Source: Burkholderia puraquae (GTDB lineage: Bacteria > Pseudomonadota > Gammaproteobacteria > Burkholderiales > Burkholderiaceae). Taken from it: a stretch of DNA of 64,000 nt. Positions 8,190-16,953 of this stretch are shown in pieces (within the stretch, counting starts at the first letter, position 1; each line of letters starts with the position of its first letter). The notes below the pieces were generated by a model that was not told the origin of the DNA, ran no database searches, and saw only the letters and a program-made list of their open reading frames with translations. A program made the position numbers and the translations under genes. The DNA is taken from positions 124,001 through 188,000 of the forward strand of contig NZ_NBYX01000002.1 in NCBI RefSeq assembly GCF_002099195.1. Direction: 5' to 3'.

Positions 8190-8711
8190 ATCGGCTCCCT
8201 GCGATAACGAAAGACGACCCGATCGGCATGCGGCACGGACAGCGCCATACGCCGATCGACGCGAACCCCAAGCATAGGCGAAGCGCATGCGGCTGCCTAT
8301 ATGCCGAACGGTCGACTATTCGACACACGTCAACGCTCGCACCATGGTGCCTGTAACACAAACACGGAAGCCATCGCCGCGCGCCGATCGAGCACACTCG
8401 CTCGGCGCACACAGTGCAGGCGCACGATGCTGCGTCCGCTTTCTCAAAGGTGAGGATTTACAGGAGCTATGGTGAGGATCTTCGGGAATTGCACGGCGCC
8501 ACGCGCAAACACGCGAAAGGTGATCGGAATTCGCTGCACGCGTGCACCGCGAGAATGGCGCAGGCCAACGCGCGTGTACCGCGCAATTGAAGCGCTGTTT
8601 ACCGGAATTCGCTGCGATATGCCGTTGAATCGCGGCGAATTCGCAAAACGGGATCCGTCAATTGCGCGGCGTCGCGGTTCAATACGCTGTCGGGAATCGC
8701 GCCGGGAATGT
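8190..8711. other. Intergenic region between acetyltransferase and H-NS genes
   Basis: Apart from the two iteron-like sites at 8449-8488, no gene is supported here. Base composition is lower in GC than the flanks (several GAATTC-containing stretches near 8527-8645). The 14-mer ACACGCGAAAGGTG occurs at about 8509 and again at about 8762, the second time running into another iteron-like site. Confidence 0.5.
8449..8488 (-). repeat. Two further iteron-like sites, minus orientation
   Basis: Read on the minus strand, 8449-8466 is CTCCTG-N6-CTCACC and 8471-8488 is TTCCCG-N6-CTCACC. Their starts are 22 bp apart, as in the main array 3 kb away, but they are inverted relative to it. Confidence 0.75.
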
Positions 8712-8755
8712 ACAAAAACAAAACGGTGCGACGGCCGCATGGCCGTTCGCACCGT
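8712..8755 (-). terminator. Rho-independent terminator of the H-NS gene
   Basis: On the minus strand a GC-rich stem (ACGGTGCG...ACGGCC pairing across 8723-8755 with one bulged base and a 4-nt loop) is followed by a T-rich run, TTTTGTTTTTG. It lies 35 bp after the H-NS stop codon. Confidence 0.8.
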
Positions 8756-8771
8756 CAGTCAACACGCGAAA

Positions 8772-8789
8772 GGTGAGGTTTTTCGGGAG
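8772..8789 (-). repeat. Consensus iteron-like site abutting the H-NS stop codon
   Basis: On the minus strand this reads CTCCCG-AAAAAC-CTCACC, a perfect match to the array consensus. It starts at the base next to the H-NS stop codon (8790-8792), between the gene and its terminator. Confidence 0.8.
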
Positions 8790-9089
8790 TCAGTCCTTGA
8801 TCAGGAAACGCGCGCGGTTCTTGCCGAGCCATGTCGGCGACCGCCCGCGGCCACTCCAGGTTTCGCCCGTCTTCGGATTCAGGTATTTCGGCGGCGACGT
8901 CCGCTTCGGCTTCGCGCTGGCAGCGGCCGCGCCTACCGGACGAAACCCGAGTTCTTCCGGCGTAATGTCGTATTCGTCGATTTTTGCGCGGATATCGGCA
9001 ATCGCATCGGCAATCGCCTTTTCGCGTTCCTTGTCGATCTTTTGCTGAAGCCGTTCGAGCTGCGCGGTCAGTTGCCTGTAGGTCGCCAT
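8790..9089 (-). CDS. H-NS family nucleoid protein
   Basis: The product has 99 residues. Residues 1-45 form the predicted coiled-coil oligomerisation domain (LTAQLERLQQKIDKEREKAI). The YDITPEELGF linker and a flexible Ala/Lys stretch follow. The C-terminal DNA-binding domain reads PPKYLNPKTGETWSGRGRSP-TWL, with the GRGR core that inserts into the minor groove of AT-rich DNA. This is the short type common in Burkholderia and Ralstonia. Its role would be silencing of AT-rich or horizontally acquired DNA. It is monocistronic, with its own terminator. Iteron-like repeats flank its 3' end. Confidence 0.92.
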   Translation of the reverse strand: MATYRQLTAQLERLQQKIDKEREKAIADAIADIRAKIDEYDITPEELGFRPVGAAAASAKPKRTSPPKYLNPKTGETWSGRGRSPTWLGKNRARFLIKD

Positions 9090-9192
9090 ATCGATGGGAC
9101 TCCGTGAGTATTATTCGTGAAAAATAGATGACTCTCAGCCAACAGAAAAGCGCTTCGCCCGATCGTGGTCTCCTCAGCCGGCAATCTCGGGA

Positions 9193-9465
9193 TCAGTAAC
9201 CGCTCTTCTTCTTGCACGCGAAGAGAAGATTTCGCGTGGCGTCATCACTCGATTGCTGAAGCACGTCGAAATCCCCATTGCAGATCGCCCGGGCATTGTC
9301 CGTGCAATTGCTCCAGTCGCGGCCGGTGCATTGCACCTGTGTGGTTGGGCGCCCGTCCGAAGTGAACAGCGGCGCGCTGCCGCCGCACCCGCCGAGCCCC
9401 GCAACCAGAGCCAACACGACGGCCGCCCGAGGCCACCGACAGACCGACGCAAGCATGTGTTTCAT
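9193..9465 (-). CDS. Small lipoprotein of unknown function
   Basis: The 90-residue product begins MKHMLASVCRWPRAA with a hydrophobic stretch and a lipobox LGGC near residue 27, so it should be lipid-anchored after signal peptidase II cleavage. The mature part contains four further cysteines (VQCTGRDWSNC, ARAICNGDF, LFACKKK), suggesting disulfides in the periplasm. A GGGAAC ribosome site precedes the ATG. It lies 61 bp downstream of the BON-domain gene in the same direction, probably co-transcribed. I do not recognise the family. Confidence 0.75.
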   Translation of the reverse strand: MKHMLASVCRWPRAAVVLALVAGLGGCGGSAPLFTSDGRPTTQVQCTGRDWSNCTDNARAICNGDFDVLQQSSDDATRNLLFACKKKSGY

Positions 9466-9526
9466 TGTTGTTCCCGTCAACCTTTTTTTGAATGTCGCGA
9501 GTATGCCATGCGCGGCCCTTTCGCCG

Positions 9527-10054
9527 TCAGTTCGGCGTTCGGCCGGGTTGCCCGCGCGCCTTGTACGGCAAGCTCTTGCGCGGATCGTCGGTGATGCGAA
9601 CGAAAACCTGCTCGACGTCCGGAAGCGCCTCGAGTTCGCGTTGCAACGCCTGCCGATCGAACGCCGTATCGGCACATCCTTCGACGTAAATGAAACGCCG
9701 CTGCACGGTGATCCACAGGCTCGTGCCATGCAGCCGATCGGAGCCGGCGAAGTGCGCCTTCACGGCATCGGCAATCGGTGCGTCATACATATAAGAGTTC
9801 GGCTTCGTGCAGCGGTGCGCGAGCCAGCAGGTGGTGCCGCGTTCGGCACGGTAATGCGCGTCGTCCGTCATCTCGGCCCGGGTCATCCACGGGCCGAGCG
9901 GCAACGGGCATTCGGCCACATCCCGCGACAGCGCGATGAACGGATCGTTGTACCAGTTGCGCCGCGCCTCGGGCGCGTCGGCGTCGCCGGACTGCGCGAA
10001 CGCAGAGGCCGCCAGCGACAGGGTCAGCCACCCCGCGATGCCGATCCGTTTCAT
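9527..10054 (-). CDS. Exported BON-domain-like protein
   Basis: The product has 175 residues with a cleavable signal peptide, [22 protein letters not shown]. The C-terminal half ([17 protein letters not shown], then [15 protein letters not shown]) has the alpha/beta pattern of a BON domain, found in envelope and osmotic-stress proteins such as OsmY. The N-terminal half is rich in Trp, Cys and Pro and is not assigned. It is followed by the small lipoprotein gene, so the pair may act together in the envelope. The BON assignment is moderate. Confidence 0.72.
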   Translation of the reverse strand: MKRIGIAGWLTLSLAASAFAQSGDADAPEARRNWYNDPFIALSRDVAECPLPLGPWMTRAEMTDDAHYRAERGTTCWLAHRCTKPNSYMYDAPIADAVKAHFAGSDRLHGTSLWITVQRRFIYVEGCADTAFDRQALQRELEALPDVEQVFVRITDDPRKSLPYKARGQPGRTPN

Positions 10055-10111
10055 CGTGATCTCCTCCTGTTCGATGCCTCACGTCCAGGCGCGTCGGCTT
10101 TGCCGATCGGC

Positions 10112-11590
<1,479 letters not shown>

Positions 11591-11623
11591 CGTGTCTTCG
11601 TCTCCGTGTATTTTCGACCGGCT

Positions 11624-11740
11624 GTCTCCGGAACGAGACGGATTATCTCACTCTGGAGACACGCCGCAATGCGTTGTCCGGGAAAGCCCTGCCCGATTCC
11701 ACTGGCTGGCCGGACAGCCATTTCGTCTCCCGATGGAGAC
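11624..11740. promoter_or_regulatory. Three palindromic activator sites GTCTC-N6-GAGAC
   Basis: Sites lie at 11624-11639 (GTCTC CGGAAC GAGAC), 11645-11660 (ATCTC ACTCTG GAGAC) and 11725-11740 (GTCTC CCGATG GAGAC). The first two start 21 bp apart, two helical turns, so they face the same side of the DNA. The third is 80 bp further. They sit 85-200 bp upstream of the sigma-54 promoter, the usual place for enhancer-type activator sites, and next to the activator gene's own start. Confidence 0.75.
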
Positions 11741-11824
11741 GTTTTAGGTAGAATCGTCAGACAACGACCGGCGCGGGCCCGCCGGTCTCCGGCGGACCCA
11801 CGTCCGGCGGCGCAATCCGGCCGA

Positions 11825-11840
11825 TGGCACGAAACCTGCA
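11825..11840 (+). promoter_or_regulatory. Sigma-54 (-24/-12) promoter for the GntP permease
   Basis: TGGCACG (11825-11831), four bases, then CTGCA (11836-11840) matches the sigma-54 consensus TGGCACG-N4-TTGCW except for one base in the -12 element. The invariant GG and GC are present with correct spacing. Transcription would start near 11852, 55 bp before the permease start. Confidence 0.75.
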
Positions 11841-11906
11841 CGAACCTGAGCCGGTTCGCGGCGCGTCGCGCGATCGAACAACAACCAAAGCCATTAGGAG
11901 ACTCCC

Positions 11907-13310
11907 TTGTCATTCGTGATCGTCCTCGCCGCGCTGGCGTTTCTGATGTTCGCCGCGTACCGCGGCTACAGCGTGATCCTGTTCGCGCCGATCGCCGCGC
12001 TCGGCGCGGTCCTGATGACCGAGCCAGCGGCCGTCGCACCGGTCTTCTCCGGCATCTTCATGGAGAAGATGGTCGGCTTCGTCAAACTGTATTTCCCGGT
12101 GTTCATGCTCGGCGCCGTGTTCGGCAAGGTGATCGAACTGTCGGGCTTCTCCGAGTCGATCGTCCATGCGGCAATCCGCTACATCGGCCGCTCGCGCGCG
12201 AATGCGGTGATCGTCGCGGTGTGTGCGCTGCTCACCTATGGCGGCGTGTCGCTGTTCGTCGTGGTGTTCGCGGTCTATCCGTTCGCGGCCGAGCTGTACC
12301 GCCAGAGCAACATTCCGAAGCGGCTGATGCCCGGCGCGATCGCGCTCGGCGCGTTCTCGTTCACGATGGATTCGCTGCCCGGCACACCGCAGATCCAGAA
12401 CATCATCCCGACCACGTTCTTCAAGACGACCGCTTGGGCCGCCCCGGCGCTCGGCACGATCGGCTCGCTGTTCATCATCGTCGTCGGCCTCTCGTATCTC
12501 GAATGGCGCCGCCGTTCGGCGATGGCGAAGGGCGAAGGCTACGGCACGTCGCTCGTCAACGAGCCGGAGCGCGTCGCGGCCGAATCGCTGCCGAGCCCGT
12601 TCCTCGCGATCCTGCCGCTGATCCTCGTCGGTGTGTCGAACTTCGCGCTCACCAAGCTGATCCCGACGTGGTACGGCGCCGCGTCGTACACGGTCGCGCC
12701 CGACGTGCTGCCGGGCGTGCATACGCCGGTAACGACGTCGATCAAGACGGTCGTCGCGATCTGGTCGGTGGAGGCCGCGCTGCTGCTCGGCATCCTGCTC
12801 GTCGTCGCCACCGCGTTCAAGCGTGTCAGCGAACACTTCGCGGCCGGCTCGAAGGCGGCGGTGGGCGGCGCGCTGCTCGCCGCGATGAACACCGCGTCGG
12901 AATACGGCTTCGGTGGCGTGATCGCCGCACTGCCGGGCTTCCTGGTCGTGGGCGATGCGCTGAAGAGCATTCCGAACCCGCTCGTCAACGCGGCCGTGTC
13001 GGTCAGCTCGCTCGCCGGTATCACGGGCTCGGCGTCGGGCGGCATGAGCATCGCGCTCGCCGCGATGTCGGACCTGTTCATCAAGGGCGCGCAGGCCGCG
13101 AACATCCCGATGGACGTGCTGCACCGGGTCGTCGCAATGGCGAGCGGCGGCATGGACACGCTGCCGCACAACGGCGCGGTGATCACGCTGCTCGCGGTCA
13201 CGGGCCTCACGCACCGCCAGTCGTATCGCGACATCTTCGCGGTCACGATCATCAAGACGCTCGCGGTGTTCTTCGTGATCGCCGTGTACTACACGACGGG
13301 GCTCGTGTAA
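11907..13310 (+). CDS. GntP-family permease
   Basis: The product has 467 residues and many hydrophobic segments along its length. It begins MSFVIVLAALAFLMFAAYRG. The start is a TTG with an AGGAG ribosome site 8 nt upstream. Recognisable family segments include MLGAVFGKVIELSGFSESI, GGVSLFVVVFAVYPFA and MDSLPGTPQIQNIIPT, and the glycine-rich ITGSASGGMSIALAAMSD. GntP carriers import gluconate and other small hydroxy or keto acids with protons; the substrate here is not evident. The sigma-54 promoter, the three upstream palindromes and the divergent PAS activator suggest substrate- or metabolism-induced uptake. No catabolic enzyme follows. Confidence 0.88.
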   Translation: MSFVIVLAALAFLMFAAYRGYSVILFAPIAALGAVLMTEPAAVAPVFSGIFMEKMVGFVKLYFPVFMLGAVFGKVIELSGFSESIVHAAIRYIGRSRANAVIVAVCALLTYGGVSLFVVVFAVYPFAAELYRQSNIPKRLMPGAIALGAFSFTMDSLPGTPQIQNIIPTTFFKTTAWAAPALGTIGSLFIIVVGLSYLEWRRRSAMAKGEGYGTSLVNEPERVAAESLPSPFLAILPLILVGVSNFALTKLIPTWYGAASYTVAPDVLPGVHTPVTTSIKTVVAIWSVEAALLLGILLVVATAFKRVSEHFAAGSKAAVGGALLAAMNTASEYGFGGVIAALPGFLVVGDALKSIPNPLVNAAVSVSSLAGITGSASGGMSIALAAMSDLFIKGAQAANIPMDVLHRVVAMASGGMDTLPHNGAVITLLAVTGLTHRQSYRDIFAVTIIKTLAVFFVIAVYYTTGLV

Positions 13311-13390
13311 TTGTCTGCATGAGGCGGCATTCCATATGCCGCCTCCAGGCCGGCAGCCTCGCCGCTGCAAATCGCGCCAAACCAGTCACG

Positions 13391-13446
13391 ATCGGACCGC
13401 ATGCGCACCGGAACGGATTCCGGCACTCGCATCCGGTCCGATTTCA
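13391..13446 (+). terminator. Long stem-loop after the GntP permease
   Basis: The outer arms 13391-13405 and 13428-13442 pair over 14 of 15 positions. An inner CCGGAA/TTCCGG pair makes the structure nearly continuous. TTTCATTT follows. It lies 80 bp after the permease stop and probably terminates that transcript. Confidence 0.65.
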
Positions 13447-13521
13447 TTTCCCGGCTCGAGGGATCCGGTCGAATCCACGCCGCCGCGCACTCGCGTAGCG
13501 TGCGCGCCGCCATCCGGCATC

Positions 13522-13557
13522 CGCCACCGCCACCGCCACCGCCACCGCCACCGCCCG
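13522..13557 (+). repeat. Hexanucleotide (GCCACC)n microsatellite
   Basis: About five perfect tandem copies of GCCACC followed by a degenerate unit. It is 144 bp upstream of the small exported protein gene and outside any supported gene. Confidence 0.85.
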
Positions 13558-13622
13558 CCCATTGTTGCCCGCAACAAAACACTGCGTTGGGTGCGATCGC
13601 ATTTTTCGCACGCCCGCCTCGG

Positions 13623-13632
13623 CCTACACTGG
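13623..13632 (+). promoter_or_regulatory. Recurring CCTACACTGG promoter-like element
   Basis: TACACT fits a -10 box but no good -35 precedes it. The same decamer occurs at 31002-31011, with close variants at 43197-43206 (CCTACAGTGG) and 16685-16694 (CCTAGACTGG), each upstream of a gene. Confidence 0.35.
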
Positions 13633-13700
13633 TTTCGACGTCGCCCGGCGCTTCGACGAACGAAGCGCCGCGATTCACATGAATCCCGGAGGTCCCGATC

Positions 13701-13952
13701 ATGAAACGCCTGATCCAAGCCGTCGCCATTGCCTTGGCCGTCTCGACCCCGCTCGCCGCGCAAGCGCAGTCGAACCCGCCGCTGACGCGCGCGCAGGTCC
13801 ACGCCGAAGTGAAGGCGCTCAAGCAGGCCGGCTTCCAGTCGAGTGACTGGTTTTATCCGGCCAGCATCGTATCCGCCGAAGCGAAGATCGCCCGTCAGCG
13901 CGACGCAGGCTACGGCAACGATCGCGGCGCGTCGTCGGAGTCGGGCAGGTAA
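13701..13952 (+). CDS. Small exported protein, DUF4148-type
   Basis: The 83-residue product has a typical Sec signal peptide (MKRLIQAVAIALAVSTPLAAQAQ). A short mature part follows: LTRAQVHAEVKALKQAGF and WFYPASIVSAEAKIARQ. The LTRAxVxAEL-type helix is the hallmark of DUF4148, small periplasmic proteins abundant in Burkholderia and without a known function. A GGAGG ribosome site lies 9 nt before the ATG. A CCTACACTGG element is 69 bp upstream of the ATG. Confidence 0.85.
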   Translation: MKRLIQAVAIALAVSTPLAAQAQSNPPLTRAQVHAEVKALKQAGFQSSDWFYPASIVSAEAKIARQRDAGYGNDRGASSESGR

Positions 13953-13991
13953 TCCGTCATCCGGCCCGCCCGACGCCGCATCCGCGGGTCG

Positions 13992-15587
13992 TCACGCCTT
14001 CACGGGCTGGATCAGCTTCGCGCACGCCGCGGCCTGCGGATCGCCCGCCGGCAGTTTTCCGCACACGCCGTCGAATTGCTTCACGAGCGAGCGCACCGAT
14101 GCATCGTGCGCGCCGCTGCCGCGCCAGCGGTTCAACTGCGTGACGACCTTGGTCAACGCGCGCAGGTTCGCACCGTAGAACGCGTCGCGCGTCTTGTCCG
14201 CCTGCGCGAGCACGCTCGCGGCAATCCCTTCGATGCGCGCCGAATCGTCCGGCGCCAGCTCGACCGCATTCGCAAGATAGGTCGCGCCCCAGCGCAGCTT
14301 CGTCGCCGGCCCGCTCGCCGCGTCGTATGCCTTGCGGTACCAGTCGAGCGCCGCGGCCTTGTCGCCGCGCGCCTTCGCATTCGCGGCCAGCCCGGACATG
14401 AAGTAGTACGGTGTGGACGAACGCGGCAACTCGGCCTTCAGCAACGCATCCGACTCGTCGTACAGCCCCGCGTCGGTCAGCGTGTCCGCGCCTTCGCTGA
14501 CGAGCGCCTGCCGCTCGTATGCGTTCGCGGCGCCCTGCACCGATGCGGCGATCTGTTTGCGCGCCGTGTCGGCCAGCGCCGGCGCGGCAAGCGGTACGCC
14601 CTTGTGCGCATCGCCGCGCGCGAGCAGCACGCGGCCGTGCAGCGCCATCAGCCGGTCGATCGACGACAGCGTGATATCGGTCGACAGGCGCGCGAGCGCC
14701 GTGTCATACGCGCCGCGCAATTTCGCGCGCTGCGCGTCGCCACCGCCGAGATACGCGACCACGCGCGCGGGCGCCGCGACCAGCACGTCCGAATCGGCGC
14801 GCGACAATGCGGGATCCTGCAGCACCGTGCGCAGCGAATCGGCAAGCGCCGCCTTGTCGAGCGCGCCGGCCTGCGCCGGATCGTCGGACGCGGCGACCAC
14901 GGCCGACTTCAGCGCGAAGCGCGCCGATTCGGCTTTCGCACCGGCCGCCCGCGCGCGCTGCGCGAGCGACTGCAGCGTCTCGGCGACGCGATCGGCCGGC
15001 ACCGGCAACGCGCCGTCGGTATCCCACGAATAGTCGGCCAGCAGGCGCCATTCGTCCGGCGTCAGCGACGCGCCATTCTTCAGCGCGGTCGCAAGCGTCT
15101 GCCGCACCGGATGCGCGGCCGTCATCCCGAGCGACAGCGCCTGCATGTAGCGATCGAGATCGGCTTCGCCCGGCAGCCGCGTGACTTCGGTGCCGTCGGG
15201 ACGGAACAGGATCATCGTCGGATAGCCGTGCACCTTGAAACGCTCGCCGAGCTTCTGCGCGCTTTCGGTATCACCGTCGAGATACACGGGCACGAAGAAC
15301 GACGAGCGGGTCTTGAATGCCTGCTGGCTGAAGATCGTCGACTTCACCTGGTTGCACGACGGGCACCACACCGCGCCCCAGTAGAGCAGCAGCGGCTTGC
15401 CGGTGCGCTTCGCCAGCGCGAAAGCAGCATCGACGTCGCCGTGCTGCCATGCGATGCCGGGCGGCAGGTGCGCGCCGTCAGGTGATGTGCTCGCCACCGG
15501 GGCGCCCGTGGGCGTGGCAGCGGCAAACGCCGCACCCGCGGCGGCGAGCAGGCAGGCGGCAGTCAGATTCCGGAGAGCGGTTTTCAT
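13992..15587 (-). CDS. Exported thioredoxin-fold protein
   Basis: The product has 531 residues with signal peptide MKTALRNLTAACLLAAAGAAFAA. A thioredoxin fold (about 45-150) carries the redox motif WCPSC in GAVWCPSCNQVKSTIF, then the cis-proline segment VHGYPTMILFRPDG. The remaining 380 residues are alanine-rich helices resembling tetratricopeptide-like repeats (KARGDKAAALDWYRKAYDAA). It should act in the periplasm on disulfides of partner proteins, with the helical part as scaffold. The active-site CPSC differs from the common CGPC. It appears monocistronic. Confidence 0.82.
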   Translation of the reverse strand: MKTALRNLTAACLLAAAGAAFAAATPTGAPVASTSPDGAHLPPGIAWQHGDVDAAFALAKRTGKPLLLYWGAVWCPSCNQVKSTIFSQQAFKTRSSFFVPVYLDGDTESAQKLGERFKVHGYPTMILFRPDGTEVTRLPGEADLDRYMQALSLGMTAAHPVRQTLATALKNGASLTPDEWRLLADYSWDTDGALPVPADRVAETLQSLAQRARAAGAKAESARFALKSAVVAASDDPAQAGALDKAALADSLRTVLQDPALSRADSDVLVAAPARVVAYLGGGDAQRAKLRGAYDTALARLSTDITLSSIDRLMALHGRVLLARGDAHKGVPLAAPALADTARKQIAASVQGAANAYERQALVSEGADTLTDAGLYDESDALLKAELPRSSTPYYFMSGLAANAKARGDKAAALDWYRKAYDAASGPATKLRWGATYLANAVELAPDDSARIEGIAASVLAQADKTRDAFYGANLRALTKVVTQLNRWRGSGAHDASVRSLVKQFDGVCGKLPAGDPQAAACAKLIQPVKA

Positions 15588-15656
15588 CGAAGCGGGCCCG
15601 TTGAAAGAGACGGTTGCGGGAAAGTGCGGTACGCGAAGCGATGGCTACGACACGCA

Positions 15657-15678
15657 ATGGCTGTGAAGCGACAGCCAT
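15657..15678. promoter_or_regulatory. Inverted repeat upstream of the thioredoxin-fold gene
   Basis: ATGGCTGT (15657-15664) and ACAGCCAT (15671-15678) form a perfect 8-bp inverted repeat with a 6-nt centre, 70 bp upstream of the thioredoxin-fold start. It could be an operator or leader hairpin. Nothing else is seen between 15588 and 15876. Confidence 0.4.
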
Positions 15679-15876
15679 GAAGCGATGACGATGAAGCCAG
15701 CCAACGTGCAACGCCGCGCATGGATCGTTACGGAAAAGCGCACGCCGGCCGAGGCGACCGGCAAATCGTTCAACGATACGACGGGCACAGCCGGCAGAAA
15801 ACGAACGAATTCTCGAATGAATATGACGCGCGGCGTCGCGGCCGCGCGTGCTGCCGGATATGCGTCGGCCGAGCCT

Positions 15877-16377
15877 TCACTGCCGCGCCTTGAGCCGCGC
15901 CATGTGATACACGGATGCGTGCACGCCGTCGCGCAATGCATAGCCCGGCGATTCGCCCTCGATCCGGAAGCCGTGCTTCTCGTAGAGTGCGATCGCCGCG
16001 CGGTTGTCGGTGAACACGGTCAGCTCGAGACGCGTGATGTTCAGCCAGTTTTCCGCGAGATCGATCGCGGACGCGAGCAACCGGCTGCCGACGCCGCGCC
16101 CGTGATGCGCCGCGTCGACCATCATGCCGAGCCCTGCCGCATGGCGCCGGCGCGGATTCGGTTCGGGATGCAGGCCGAGATGGCCGACCACCACGCCGTC
16201 GATCTCGGCGACGAGGCTCACGCCGTGCTCGCGCGCGCGTTCGAGCCGCGTCTGCCATTTCTCGAGCGACGGAAACGGATGCTGCAACGTATTCGCGTAC
16301 ACCGCGGGGTGCGCGGCGATCTGCCGGACCGCGTCGACGTCGTGTGTCTCGCTGTGCCGGATCTTGATGTCGGTCAT
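15877..16377 (-). CDS. aaaT: GNAT N-acetyltransferase, AaaT (YhhY)-like
   Basis: The 166-residue product aligns along its whole length, from memory, with E. coli YhhY/AaaT: ATRDYEAIRQIHA-type start (SETHDVDAVRQIAAHPAVY), NTLQHPFPS, GHLGLHPEPNPRRRH, the acetyl-CoA loop HHGRGVGSRLL, ENWLNITRLELTVFTDN and ALYEKHGFRIEG. AaaT acetylates L-phenylalanine, L-methionine and related amino acids. This orthology is family knowledge rather than a computed result. It is a single gene with a 576-bp gap to the divergent phospholipase gene. Confidence 0.85.
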   Translation of the reverse strand: MTDIKIRHSETHDVDAVRQIAAHPAVYANTLQHPFPSLEKWQTRLERAREHGVSLVAEIDGVVVGHLGLHPEPNPRRRHAAGLGMMVDAAHHGRGVGSRLLASAIDLAENWLNITRLELTVFTDNRAAIALYEKHGFRIEGESPGYALRDGVHASVYHMARLKARQ

Positions 16378-16953
16378 GGGTGGGCCGGTTCCGAAAAATC
16401 GCGCCAGTCGCGCGGGCTGCGCACGTGCGCAGCAACGGATCGAGCTTATCCGATTTCACGCATTTGAAACAACGGCGTCATGCGATGCCGTTGCACTCGC
16501 AACGACACGCGATCACGCCTCCCCCGCCGCGAGCAGGGAAAATCTGACCGCCCACGCAAACGGCAATCGGTAATTCCCGACTCGCTTTCGTCACGCATCG
16601 CCTCCCGGTCAGTCGTTGCGCACGCAACGTCACGCGCGCGACATGCGATGTCATGTCTTCATCACGTCGACGTCACGTCGCCTCCCTAGACTGGGCGCCG
16701 CCCAACCCGGCATGCGCCGGGCCGGCGTGTGCCGACGTCCCGGCCCGCGCATCACGAGCGCGCGGCGCACCGGATCGCGGCAACGGCCAAGGCATCCGCG
16801 CGACACCACGCATCGCGCGCGATGCGCGCACCGCCGCCACGCGCGGCCGATGCACTCGAACGCACACGCGGCGCGAATCGTCCCAGGGGGGCGACGCACG
16901 GGCGCCGCCAGACGAAGTCACGAACGCTCCCATCATCACAGGACCCGAACGCC
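16378..16953. other. Divergent intergenic region before the phospholipase gene
   Basis: No gene is supported. The open frames extending into the phospholipase gene from 16653 or 16729 have Arg/Pro-rich composition unlike real proteins. A CGTCAC-type sequence recurs at about 16628, 16668 and 16673. The element CCTAGACTGG (16685-16694) resembles -10-like elements found upstream of other genes here. The transcript leader of the phospholipase would then be about 250 nt. Confidence 0.4.

Noticed and set aside
13522..13557. The GCCACC microsatellite as a phase-variation switch
   Set aside because: The tract is outside coding sequence, its unit is a multiple of three, and it is 140 bp from the next start codon, so length change would have little obvious effect.
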